Shown here: in pieces, positions 41,730 to 50,811 of the stretch
How positions within the stretch are numbered: the stretch's first letter is position 1
Layout of the letters: every line of letters starts with the position of its first letter
Origin: Vineibacter terrae
GTDB lineage: Bacteria; Pseudomonadota; Alphaproteobacteria; Reyranellales; Reyranellaceae
Reading direction: 5' to 3'
Length of the DNA stretch: 64,000 nucleotides
Assembly (NCBI RefSeq): GCF_008039615.1
Contig: NZ_VDUZ01000005.1
Location: 124,001 to 188,000, forward strand
Program-made: the position numbers and the translations under genes
The notes under the pieces: generated by a model
Seen by the model: the letters and a program-made list of their open reading frames with translations, nothing else
Databases searched by the model: none
Told to the model about the DNA's origin: nothing

Positions 41730-42602
41730 ATGCCGATCCGCGCCGATGCCATCGGCCAAACCCGCAGCACGGATACGGAGATCACCGCCCGTGACGCCCT
41801 GGCCTATGCAGCCGTGCTGGGGTTCGACAGCGAGGAGTGCCTCGACGACGCGCGGCCCGGCGGCCTCGTGGTCGTGCCGATGCTCTGCACGCGGCTGGAA
41901 TGGATCCTGGCCGGCGACGACCAGCGCGCGTCCGCGCTTGGCCTGACGCTGCCGGAACGCCGCCGCGCCGTGCACGCGCTGCAGGATTCGCGCTTCCTCC
42001 ATCCGCTGCGCGTGGGGATGCGGGTGAGGTCGACGAGCCGCAACGAATACATGCGGCAGACCTCCGCCGGCACCTTCGTGCTGACGAGCTTCGAGCATCG
42101 CGAGATCGAGACCGGCGACCTGCTCATCAAGTCCTGGTCGGGTTCGATGCTGCGCGGCCTGCCGCTCGGCCAGAGCGCTGCCGGCGCGCCGCCGGCCGAC
42201 TTCATCGAGGCAGGACCGGCGGAGAACCTGGCGCATGCCAGCGACGTGCTCCTGCCGCGCACCCTGCCGCACCTCTACAGCGAGTGCGCGCAGATCTGGA
42301 ACCCGATCCACACGGAACGCGCGGTCGCGCTCGCCGCCGGCCTGCCCGACATCATCGTGCACGGCACCATCACCTGGGCGATCAGCGCACGCGAGGCCCT
42401 CAAGACGGCAGGCGGCAGCGTGGAGGCGCTGGCCAGGCTGTCGGCGCGCTTCCGCGGCATGGTCATCCCCGGCACGTCGATTGCCGTCAGGACCGCAGCA
42501 CCGGCGGCGGACGGCCGCGTGCCGTTCGCGACCGACAACGCTGCAGGCGAGCTGGCGCTGGCGAACGGCCTGATCGAGATCGATCGCGCGCGGGCTTCCT
42601 GA
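41730..42602 (+). CDS. MaoC-like double hot-dog (R)-hydratase/dehydratase
   Basis: A 290-residue protein with two hot-dog halves. The hydratase-2-type motif is in the second half (WNPIHTERAVALAAGLPDIIVHGTITW), with the catalytic Asp of the classical motif replaced or shifted. It hydrates or dehydrates an enoyl-CoA-type substrate. First gene of the IclR-regulated operon, with a transporter next to it, so the imported compound is probably degraded via a CoA thioester. Confidence 0.75.
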   Translation: MPIRADAIGQTRSTDTEITARDALAYAAVLGFDSEECLDDARPGGLVVVPMLCTRLEWILAGDDQRASALGLTLPERRRAVHALQDSRFLHPLRVGMRVRSTSRNEYMRQTSAGTFVLTSFEHREIETGDLLIKSWSGSMLRGLPLGQSAAGAPPADFIEAGPAENLAHASDVLLPRTLPHLYSECAQIWNPIHTERAVALAAGLPDIIVHGTITWAISAREALKTAGGSVEALARLSARFRGMVIPGTSIAVRTAAPAADGRVPFATDNAAGELALANGLIEIDRARAS

Positions 42603-42616
42603 CGGGGCGGGCGGTC

Positions 42617-43531
42617 ATGGACTACGTCCTGCAGCGCCTGCTGCACGGGGTGCTGACATTGCTCGCCGTGACGATCGTGGTGTTCCTGCTGTCGCGGCTC
42701 AGCGGCGATCCGCTGTCGCTGATCCTGGACCCGGCCGCGACGGCGGCCGATCGTGCCGTCGAGCTGGCGCGGCTGGGGCTCGACCGCAGCTATATCGACC
42801 AGTACCTGATCTTCCTGGGCAATGCGCTGGGCGGCGATTTCGGCGAGTCCATCTTCTACAAGGCGCCGGCGTTCAGTGTCTTCATGCAGCATCTGCCGGC
42901 GACGCTCGAGCTCGGCGTCGTGGCGATCGCCGTGTCGGCGGCGATCGCCATTCCGGCGGGTGTCGTCTCGGCCGTGCGCAAGGGCGGCATCCTCGACACT
43001 GCCGCAAAGGCGTTCGCGCTGACCGGCCAGTCGGCGCCGATCTTCTGGATCGCGCTGATGCTGGTGCTGGTGTTCTCGGTGGTGCTGGGCTGGCTGCCGA
43101 CCTCGGGACGCGGCGGGCTTTCGCATCTGGTCCTGCCGGCGCTCACCCTCGGCTGGTACAGCAACGCCTTCCTGATGCGCGTGACCCGCTCGAGCATGCT
43201 GGACGTGCTGGATGCGGACTACATCCGCCTGGCCCGGCTCGAGGGGCTGCCCGAGCGGCGCATCGTCTGGGTCCACGCCCTGAAGAATGCGGCCGGCACC
43301 ATCGTCACCACGCTCGGGTTGATGACGATCAGCCTTGTCACCGGCGCGGTGGTCACCGAGACCGTGTTCGCCTGGCCGGGGGTCGGACGGCTGATCGTCG
43401 AGTCGATCTTCCATCGCGACTTTCCGGTGGTGCAGGCCGCCGTGACGGTCATCGCCGCGATCGTGATCCTGATCAATCTTGCGGTCGATCTGATCTTCGC
43501 GTGGATCGATCCACGCGTGCGGCTGGGTTGA
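42617..43531 (+). CDS. Dipeptide/oligopeptide-type ABC permease (DppB-like)
   Basis: A 304-residue permease: MDYVLQRLLHGVLTLLAVTIVVFLLSRLSGDPL N-terminus, an EAA loop around DYIRLARLEGLPERRIVWVHALKNA, and the C-terminal VETVFAWPGVGRLIVESIFHRDFPVVQ. ATG 42617, 14 bases after the hydratase stop. Confidence 0.9.
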   Translation: MDYVLQRLLHGVLTLLAVTIVVFLLSRLSGDPLSLILDPAATAADRAVELARLGLDRSYIDQYLIFLGNALGGDFGESIFYKAPAFSVFMQHLPATLELGVVAIAVSAAIAIPAGVVSAVRKGGILDTAAKAFALTGQSAPIFWIALMLVLVFSVVLGWLPTSGRGGLSHLVLPALTLGWYSNAFLMRVTRSSMLDVLDADYIRLARLEGLPERRIVWVHALKNAAGTIVTTLGLMTISLVTGAVVTETVFAWPGVGRLIVESIFHRDFPVVQAAVTVIAAIVILINLAVDLIFAWIDPRVRLG

Positions 43532-43535
43532 CGCC

Positions 43536-44420
43536 ATGGCGGAGGTCTCGTTCCCGCACGCGCAGGAGCGCCGGCCCGGCCGTGGCTTCGCTGCCTTGCG
43601 CCGCCTGCCTCTGCTGTCGGGCGCCATCATCGCTGCAGCGCTGCTGGCGGCGCTGCTGGCCCCCTGGATCGCGCCGTACGACCCGGCGGCGGTCGATCTG
43701 CTGCGCCGTTTCGCACCGCCGGCGTGGATGGACGGCGGCTCCTCGCTGCACATCCTGGGCAGCGACGACCTCGGACGTGACGTGCTGAGCCGGCTGATCT
43801 GGGGCGCGCGGGTATCGATGCTGGTGGCGGTCGCCTGCGTCGTCTCCGACGCGATCCTGGGAACCGCGATCGGGATCGTCGCCGGCTATTGCGGCGGCCG
43901 CGTGGACAGCGTGCTGATGCGGCTTGCCGACATCCTGCTGGCGCTGCCGTACCTGCTGATCGCGCTGGTCGTCGTCAGCGCCGTGGGCGCGAGCCTGTCC
44001 AATGTGATCGTGATCATCGTCGTCCTGCGGTGGGCGGCGCTGTCGCGGATCGTGCGCGGCGAGACGATGATGCTGAAGCAGCGCGAGTTCGTGGCGCTGG
44101 CCAAGGTCGCGGGAATCGGACCGGTGCGCATCATGTGGCGCCACATCCTTCCCAACGTGATGAACTCGGTGGTGGTCGTGTCCACGCTCGGCGTCGGCGC
44201 GGTCATCCTGTTCGAGTCGGTGCTGAGCTTCCTGGGCGTCGGCGTGCCGCCGCCCACCCCGTCATGGGGCGGCATGGTCGCCGACGGCCGCAACTATCTC
44301 ACCAGCGCGTGGTGGGTCTCGCTGTTCCCAGGCCTCGTCATCACCGCGGTCTGCCTTGCCGCGAACCTGTGCGGCGACTGGCTGCGCGAGGCGATGGACC
44401 CGAAATCCAATCGGCGCTGA
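43536..44420 (+). CDS. Dipeptide/oligopeptide-type ABC permease (DppC-like)
   Basis: A 294-residue permease: LGSDDLGRDVLSRLIWGARVSM signature, EAA loop FVALAKVAGIGPVRIMWRHILPN, and LSFLGVGVPPPTPSWGGM. Starts 4 bases after the previous gene. Confidence 0.92.
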   Translation: MAEVSFPHAQERRPGRGFAALRRLPLLSGAIIAAALLAALLAPWIAPYDPAAVDLLRRFAPPAWMDGGSSLHILGSDDLGRDVLSRLIWGARVSMLVAVACVVSDAILGTAIGIVAGYCGGRVDSVLMRLADILLALPYLLIALVVVSAVGASLSNVIVIIVVLRWAALSRIVRGETMMLKQREFVALAKVAGIGPVRIMWRHILPNVMNSVVVVSTLGVGAVILFESVLSFLGVGVPPPTPSWGGMVADGRNYLTSAWWVSLFPGLVITAVCLAANLCGDWLREAMDPKSNRR

Positions 44421-44455
44421 GACTGACCGAAACGAGTGCAAGAGGGAGAACCGCG

Positions 44456-45976
44456 ATGGCAAGCCTGCGTGACCTGACAAAGCCGCTGCTGGCAGCGGCG
44501 ATAGCGGCCGGCGCAAGCCTCGTGCCTTGGGCCGCCGCGGCCCAGAGCCGCATCACCATCGCCATCAACACGCTCGGTCCCGAGACCTGGTGGCCGCAGG
44601 ACATCGCGAACAACAAGTACCTGACCGGAACGATCGGCGATCCGCTGGTGCGGCTGGTGTCGCCGTACAAGCTGGAACCGGCGCTGGCGTCGTCATGGAA
44701 GGTCTCCGACGACGGCCTGACCTACGAGTTCACGATCCGCAATGATGTCCTGTTCCATGACGGCAGCAAGCTGACGGCCGAGGATGCCGCCTTCACTTTC
44801 GCGCCCGAGAACGCCCAGAACTACGTCGGCTTCTCGCGCATGAAGAACGGCAACATCGTCTCGGTCGAGGCGCAGGGCGACCGCGTCATCATGAAGCTGA
44901 AGGAAGCGATTCCGTTCATGATCGACGGCTACATCTCGCGCATATCGATCCGGCCGAAGGCCTATCTCCAGCGCGTGGGAGTCGAAGGCTTCAACAAGCA
45001 GCCGATCGGCACCGGGCCTTTCAAGGTCGTGGAGCATGTCAAGTCCCAGCACGTGAAGATGGTCGCCAACGACAACTACTTCGGCGGCCGGCCCAAGGTT
45101 GACGAGCTGATCTGGCGCGTGGTGCCGGAGCCGGCGACGCGGCTGGCGATGCTGCGCAACGGCGAGGCGGACGTCACCTACAACGAGCTCGGCGCGAGCA
45201 CCGGCGAGCTGCAGCGCTACGGCATGCGCGCGGTCTCGTTCGGCCTGCCGCGCCAGAGCGTCCTGGTCTTCAACCACCTGCTGCGCAAGGAGAACCTGCC
45301 GAGCCGGTTCGCGGATGTTCGCGTGCGGCGGGCCTTGACGATGGCCATCGACCGCGAGGCGGTCGCCAATGCGATCTATTTCGGCAAGGACCGGGCCGCG
45401 GCGCTTCTCATCATGCCGCGCGACACGCCGTCGCTCGACCCGAAGTACCGGCCGTTGGCCTATGATCCGGTCCGCGCCAAGGCCCTGCTGGCGGAGGCGG
45501 GCCTGTCGGGCGGCTTCAAGGTCGACCTGTATGCGCCCAACAACCTGAAGGATCTGGCCGTGCTGATGGTGTCGTACTGGCAGCGCATCGGCATCGACGC
45601 CAAGCTCAGCCTGCTCGACCCGGCATCGCTCAACAATGCCTGGTTCAATCGCACGCTGAGCGGCGATGCCATCATCCTGTCGCAGATCCTTGCGAACGGC
45701 GTGGCGAGCCTCGTCTATCTCGATCCGGCGGCGCAGGTCGTGACCTACTACAGCCCCGAGACCGACGCCCTGCGCGTGGCAGGCACGGCGATCGTCGATC
45801 CTGCCAGGCAGGACGAGTGGTTCCTCAAGGTGTTCGCGCCGAAGCTGGACCAGCTCTATCCGGTGCCGGTGATCCTCGAGGGGCGCGACGGCGTGTTCGG
45901 CCTCGGCCAGCGGGTCAAGGACTGGAGCAAGTTCGAGCTGCACGCGATGGGCTTCCAGTGGCTGACGCCGCAATAG
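44456..45976 (+). CDS. Family 5 extracellular solute-binding protein
   Basis: A 506-residue SBP_bac_5 protein with signal peptide (MASLRDLTKPLLAAAIAAGA, cut near AAAQS). The core includes EPALASSWKVSDDGLTYEFTIRNDVLFHDGSKLTAEDAAFTF, QPIGTGPFKVVE and VRRALTMAIDREAV. GAGGGAG upstream of ATG 44456. Binds the substrate for the adjoining Dpp-like importer; a peptide or other polar compound. Confidence 0.9.
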   Translation: MASLRDLTKPLLAAAIAAGASLVPWAAAAQSRITIAINTLGPETWWPQDIANNKYLTGTIGDPLVRLVSPYKLEPALASSWKVSDDGLTYEFTIRNDVLFHDGSKLTAEDAAFTFAPENAQNYVGFSRMKNGNIVSVEAQGDRVIMKLKEAIPFMIDGYISRISIRPKAYLQRVGVEGFNKQPIGTGPFKVVEHVKSQHVKMVANDNYFGGRPKVDELIWRVVPEPATRLAMLRNGEADVTYNELGASTGELQRYGMRAVSFGLPRQSVLVFNHLLRKENLPSRFADVRVRRALTMAIDREAVANAIYFGKDRAAALLIMPRDTPSLDPKYRPLAYDPVRAKALLAEAGLSGGFKVDLYAPNNLKDLAVLMVSYWQRIGIDAKLSLLDPASLNNAWFNRTLSGDAIILSQILANGVASLVYLDPAAQVVTYYSPETDALRVAGTAIVDPARQDEWFLKVFAPKLDQLYPVPVILEGRDGVFGLGQRVKDWSKFELHAMGFQWLTPQ

Positions 45977-46011
45977 GGGCGGCGTCGGGCGATCCATCGA
46001 AGGCGCAGCCG

Positions 46012-46998
46012 ATGACCCAGCCGCTGCTCAAGGTCGACGACCTGCGAACCTACCTGTTCACGCGCAACGGTATCGTCCGCGCCGTCGACGGCGTGAGCTT
46101 CCATGTCGATGCCGGCGAGACGCTCGGCATCGTCGGCGAATCCGGCTCGGGCAAGTCCATGACCGCCCTGTCGATCCAGCGGCTGCTGCCGCGGCCGGCC
46201 GGCCGGATCGTCGGCGGCGAGATCCGCCTCGAGGGCGAAGACCTCGTCGCCAAGTCCGAGCGGCAGATGTCGGCGATCCGCGGCCGCAGCATGGCGATGA
46301 TCCTGCAGGACCCGATGTCGTCGCTCAATCCGGTCTTCACCATCGGGCAGCAGGTGTCGGATCCCTTGCGCACGCACCGCAAGCTGCCGCCGGGCGAGCT
46401 TCGCAAGGCGGTGGAGCGGCTGCTCGAGATGGTCCGGATTCCGGCACCGCAGACGCGCGTCAACGACTATCCGCATCAGATGAGCGGCGGCATGCGCCAG
46501 CGCATCGTGGGCGCGATCGCGCTGTCCTGCGAGCCGAAGCTGCTGATCGCCGACGAGCCGACCACGGCGCTCGATGTCACCGTGCAGGCGCAGTACCTGC
46601 GCCTGCTGCGCGACCTGCAGGCGCGGCTGGGCCTGGCGATCATCATGATCACCCATGATTTCGGTGTCGTCGCGCGCATCTGCGACCGGGTCGCCGTGAT
46701 GTATGCCGGCCGCATCGTCGAGACCGCCGCGACCACGACGCTGTTCGACCGGCCGGCGCATCCCTACACGCAGGCGCTGATGCGGTCGATGCCGCGGCTG
46801 GACCAGCGGTCGGACCGGCTGCCGGCGATCGACGGCCAGCCGCCCGATCTGCGCCAGACGCTGACCGGGTGCCGCTTCGCGCCGCGCTGCGCGCACGCCT
46901 CCGATATCTGCCGCCAGCAGTATCCGGAGATGACGGTGGTATCGCCGGGGCATGCGGTCAATTGCTGGCATGCCGATCGCATGATGGCCGCGTCATGA
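46012..46998 (+). CDS. Oligopeptide-type ABC ATPase (DppD-like)
   Basis: A 328-residue ATPase: Walker [11 protein letters not shown]-loop [11 protein letters not shown], signature [15 protein letters not shown], Walker [15 protein letters not shown]-loop MITHDF, and the C-terminal cysteine-rich oligopeptide domain (GCRFAPRC). Intact. Overlaps the next ATPase gene by ATGA. Confidence 0.92.
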   Translation: MTQPLLKVDDLRTYLFTRNGIVRAVDGVSFHVDAGETLGIVGESGSGKSMTALSIQRLLPRPAGRIVGGEIRLEGEDLVAKSERQMSAIRGRSMAMILQDPMSSLNPVFTIGQQVSDPLRTHRKLPPGELRKAVERLLEMVRIPAPQTRVNDYPHQMSGGMRQRIVGAIALSCEPKLLIADEPTTALDVTVQAQYLRLLRDLQARLGLAIIMITHDFGVVARICDRVAVMYAGRIVETAATTTLFDRPAHPYTQALMRSMPRLDQRSDRLPAIDGQPPDLRQTLTGCRFAPRCAHASDICRQQYPEMTVVSPGHAVNCWHADRMMAAS

Positions 46999-47984
46999 GC
47001 GGTCCGCTGCTCAGCGTGCGCAGCCTGGCGCGCCATTTCCGGGTGAAGCGGCGGCAGGGTCTGTGGCGCAGATCGGCCACCGTGAAAGCCGTCGACGACG
47101 TGAGCTTCGAGGTGGGCGAAGCCGAGACATTCGGCCTCGTCGGCGAGTCAGGCTGCGGCAAGACCACCACGTCGCGGATGGTGCTGCGGCTGGAGCGCCC
47201 GGACGGCGGTGAGATCCGGTTCGCCGGCGCCGACGTCCACACCCTGCGTGGCCAGGCGCTGTTCGGCTATCGCCTGGCGGTGCAGGCGGTGTTCCAGGAC
47301 CCCTACAGCTCGCTGAGCCCGCGCATGCGGGTGCGAAACATCGTCACGGAACCGATGGACGCGGGCGGGCAGCAGGCGCCACGCGCGCGGGCGGATGCGG
47401 CGCGGCGCCTGCTTGGCCTGGTCGGGCTCAGGCCGGACGCCGCCGATCTCTACCCGCACGAGTTCTCCGGCGGGTAGCGACAGCGCATCGCGATCGCGCG
47501 GGCGCTGTCGACGAGCCCGCGGCTGATCGTGCTGGACGAGCCGGTGTCGGCGCTGGATATCTCGATCCGGGCGCAGATCATGAACCTGCTGCGCGACATC
47601 CAGGACAGGACCGGCGTCAGCTTTCTCCTGATCGCGCACGATCTGGCCGTTGTGCGGCACATGAGCCGCCGGGTCGGCGTGATGTATCTCGGCAAGCTGG
47701 TGGAGATGGCGGACAGCGACGAGCTGTACGTGCGGCCACTGCATCCTTACACCAAGGCGCTGCTCGCGGCCGGGGCGCCGATCCATCCCGCCGAGCGCGA
47801 CAAGGAAACGATCCTGGGCGGCGAGATGCCCAGCCCGTTGAGCCCGCCGTCCGGCTGCGCCTTCCGGCTGCGCTGCCCGATGGCGATGGCCAGATGCAGC
47901 GAGGTGGCGCCGACGCTGAAATCACACGCGGGGCACCTCGTCGCCTGCCACCTTCATGACGATCGTTCACCTGACGCCGGATGA
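46995..47984 (+). pseudogene. Oligopeptide-type ABC ATPase (DppF-like) with an amber codon in the signature motif
   Basis: The frame 46995-47984 would encode a 329-residue DppF-type ATPase (Walker A GESGCGKTT, QAVFQDPYSSLSP, Walker B LIVLDEPVSALD, C-terminal CAFRLRCPMA). Codon 161 is TAG at 47475-47477, exactly where the signature HEFSGG-Q-RQRIAIARAL needs its glutamine: a single C-to-T change from CAG. The truncated product lacks Walker B. Everything else is in frame and well conserved, so the lesion is recent, an error in the read, or a suppressed codon. A GTG at 47529 could only restart a fragment. Confidence 0.88.
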
Positions 47985-48132
47985 CGCCGCCAAGGCCGAT
48001 CGGCCCGGGTCCGCCCGTCGTGGCGGCTGACTGCGGGAGGATAGGCGCGGCGCGGCGGGTGGTTCGTCTTTCGGATAGCTGGTCGCTTTCTTGCGGCGTT
48101 GGATGCCGTCGGGACCCGATACAGGAGGTGTG

Positions 48133-49605
48133 ATGTTCGCTTGGCCGCCGGCAGCAAGCACCCCCGGGGCCGGACTGTTCGGATGCCAGTGCCATAGCCC
48201 GGCCTTCGCCCGGCTGCAGGAGCGCATGACCGGGGCCGTCTCGCGGCGTGGCTTCCTGACCGGGACGGCCACGGCCGTCGGCGTCGCGGCCCTGGGCGCC
48301 CGAGGGAGCCTGGCCCGCATCCCGGATGCGCCGAGATCGCCGATCGCCTTCACCAATCTGCGCCTGTTTGACGGGAAGTCGGACGCGCTGCGGGGTGGCC
48401 TCAGGGTCGTCGTCGACGGTTCGAAGATCAGGGCGGTGGAGCCCGTGGAGAAGCCGCTGGCTGCCGGCGTGCAGGTGGTGGATTGCGGCGGCCGCACGCT
48501 GATGCCGGGGCTGATCGACGCGCATTGGCACAGCATGATGGCGTCCGTGTCCTTGAACGTGCTGCTGACGGCCGATGTCGGCTACCTCAATCTGCTGGCG
48601 GGCGAGGAGGCCGGGCGGACGCTGATGCGCGGCTTCACCAGCATCCGCGACCTGGCAGGCCCCAGCTTCGGCCTGAAGCGCGCCATCGACACGGACATTG
48701 TGGCCGGTCCGCGGATCTGGCCGTCGGGCGCCATGATCTCGCAGACGGGCGGGCATGGCGACTACAGGATGCCCTACGAAGTTCCCGCGGCGCCGAACGC
48801 GCCCCTCAGCCATGGCGACGTGATCGGGGGCGGTGCCATTGCCGACGGACCGGACCGCGTGCGTGTGCGCGCCCGCGAGCAGCTGATGCTGGGCGCCAGC
48901 CAGCTGAAGCTGGCCGCCGGCGGCGGCGTGTCCTCGAACTATGATCCGATCGACGTCAGCCAGTACACCGAGGCCGAGTTCCGCGCCGCCGTCGAGGCTG
49001 CCGAGAACTGGGGCACCTATGTCACGGTGCACGCCTATACACCGCGCGCCATCCAGACGGCGATCCGTGGCGGCGTGCGGTGCATCGATCACGGGCAGCT
49101 GATGGACGAGGCGACCGCGCAGATCATGGCCGAGAAGGACATATGGCTGAGCCTGCAGCCGTTCCTCGACGACGAGGACGCGACACCCTTTCCGGAGGGC
49201 TCGGCGAACCGGGCAAAGCAGCTGCAGATGTCGAAGGGCACCGATACGGCCTACGCGCTCGCGAAGAAATACAATCTCAAGACCGCGTGGGGCACCGACA
49301 CGCTGTTCGATGCCAGGCTCGCCACCCGTCAAGGAGCGCAGCTCGCGAAGATGGTCCGCTGGTACACGCCGGCCGAGGTCCTGAGGACGGCGACGAGCAC
49401 CAATGCCGAGCTGCTGGCGATGTCGGGGCCGCGCAGCCCCTATCCCGCCAAGGTCGGCGTGCTCGAGGAAGGCGCGCTCGCCGACCTGCTGCTGGTCGAT
49501 GGCGATCCGATCGCCGATCTGAAGCTGGTGGCTGATCCGGAGAAGAGCTTCGTCCTGATCATGAAGGATGGACGGATCTTCAAGAACACCCTGCCGGCGA
49601 AGTGA
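48133..49605 (+). CDS. Amidohydrolase (prolidase/imidazolonepropionase-like), Tat-type signal
   Basis: A 490-residue metal-dependent hydrolase. A twin-arginine segment (SRRGFLTGTATAVGVAALG) near residue 40 suggests export. Metal motif GLIDAHWHS, lysine in QLKLAAGGG, then VTVHAY, IDHGQ and WGTDTLFD. AGGAGG at 48124-48129 precedes ATG 48133. Similar proteins hydrolyse Xaa-Pro or aryl dipeptides; it may process the substrate of the neighbouring peptide-type importer. Confidence 0.85.
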   Translation: MFAWPPAASTPGAGLFGCQCHSPAFARLQERMTGAVSRRGFLTGTATAVGVAALGARGSLARIPDAPRSPIAFTNLRLFDGKSDALRGGLRVVVDGSKIRAVEPVEKPLAAGVQVVDCGGRTLMPGLIDAHWHSMMASVSLNVLLTADVGYLNLLAGEEAGRTLMRGFTSIRDLAGPSFGLKRAIDTDIVAGPRIWPSGAMISQTGGHGDYRMPYEVPAAPNAPLSHGDVIGGGAIADGPDRVRVRAREQLMLGASQLKLAAGGGVSSNYDPIDVSQYTEAEFRAAVEAAENWGTYVTVHAYTPRAIQTAIRGGVRCIDHGQLMDEATAQIMAEKDIWLSLQPFLDDEDATPFPEGSANRAKQLQMSKGTDTAYALAKKYNLKTAWGTDTLFDARLATRQGAQLAKMVRWYTPAEVLRTATSTNAELLAMSGPRSPYPAKVGVLEEGALADLLLVDGDPIADLKLVADPEKSFVLIMKDGRIFKNTLPAK

Positions 49606-49639
49606 TGGAGTGCCGACGGCCGTTCGGCGGATCGCAAGA

Positions 49640-50713
49640 TCAAGCCGCCGGTTCAGGCCCGCCGGCGTCGGTCTCGTCGATCCAGGCGCGCATCAGCGTG
49701 TAGCCCACGGCCAGCACGGTGGGGCCCAGGAACAGGCCGATCAGGCCGAAGGCGACCAGGCCGCCGATCACGCCGGCCAGGATCAGCAGCAGCGGCAGGT
49801 CGGCGCCGCGGCGGATCAGGATCGGGCGCAGGAAATTGTCGACGGCGATGGCCAGCACGGTGAACACCACCAGGATGGTGCCCGACGTCGGGTGCCCGTC
49901 GGCATAGAGCCAGATCACGGCCGGGATCAGCACCAGGCCGGGGCCAAGCTGAGCGATGCAGAGCATGAACATCACCGCCGACAGCACGCCGGCGAAGGGG
50001 ATGCCGACGATCACCAGGCCGACCGCGCCGATGGCGGCCTGCACGAAGGCCGTGACCACGACGCCCAGCGCCACGCCGCGGATGGCACGGGCGCCCAGGA
50101 TCACGGCCTGCTCGCCGCGGCTGCCGGCGAGCCGGATGCCGAAGCGCCGCACCATGGACGCGGCCTGCTCGCCCTTGGCGTACATGATGGCGGCGATGGC
50201 GACCGTGAGCAGGAACTGCAGCAGCACCGTGCCGAAGCTGCCCACCGCCTCGATGAACCACTGCGTGACGCGGCCGGCATAGGGCCTCGCCTTCTGCAGC
50301 AGCTCGCGCACGCCTGTATCGCCGATATCCTGCCAGAAGCGCGCGGCGTCGGGGCCGACCAGCGGCACCTTGCCCAGCCAGTCGGGCGGCGGCGGCAGGC
50401 CGGTCGTGGCCAGGGACTCACCCCAGCCGATGATCTGGCCGGAGTGCTGCGCGATGGTGCCGATGGCGAGCCAGAACGGCAGCACGAACACCAGCAGCAG
50501 CACCAGTGTCATCACCGTGACGGCCAAGCCCCGGCGGTTGCCGAGGCGTTCCTGCACGCGCAGCATCAAGGGCCAGGTCGCGATCACCACGGTCGTGGCC
50601 CAGATCACCGCCGGCAGGAACGGCTGCAGGATCCACAGGCAGGTGCCGACCAGCACCACGAGGGCTACCACCGCCAGCGTGACGCGGGCGATGTCGGTGC
50701 GGGTCTCCGTCAT
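49640..50713 (-). CDS. AI-2E-family transporter (YdiK/PerM-like)
   Basis: A 357-residue membrane protein with about eight helices in the AI-2E exporter-family pattern (ALVVLVGTCLWILQPFLPAVIWATTVVIATWPLM; late VDNFLRPILIRRGADLPLLLILAGVIGGLVAFGLIGLFLGPTVLAVGYTL). Substrate unknown; family members range from autoinducer export to Na+/H+ exchange. Convergent with the amidohydrolase. Confidence 0.88.
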   Translation of the reverse strand: MTETRTDIARVTLAVVALVVLVGTCLWILQPFLPAVIWATTVVIATWPLMLRVQERLGNRRGLAVTVMTLVLLLVFVLPFWLAIGTIAQHSGQIIGWGESLATTGLPPPPDWLGKVPLVGPDAARFWQDIGDTGVRELLQKARPYAGRVTQWFIEAVGSFGTVLLQFLLTVAIAAIMYAKGEQAASMVRRFGIRLAGSRGEQAVILGARAIRGVALGVVVTAFVQAAIGAVGLVIVGIPFAGVLSAVMFMLCIAQLGPGLVLIPAVIWLYADGHPTSGTILVVFTVLAIAVDNFLRPILIRRGADLPLLLILAGVIGGLVAFGLIGLFLGPTVLAVGYTLMRAWIDETDAGGPEPAA

Positions 50714-50811
50714 GGCGCTCTCAGTCCATCGCTCGCGTGCGTCCTCACGGCGATGCTAGCGCAAAGCTGGCGGCCGGCAAAGCGCGCACGCGGCCGGCGC
50801 GAGGGCCGCGG

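Noticed and set aside
47529-47984. A separate small gene starting after the amber codon
   Set aside because: It is the in-frame remainder of the DppF-like ATPase from Walker B onward and has no ribosome site or Walker A.
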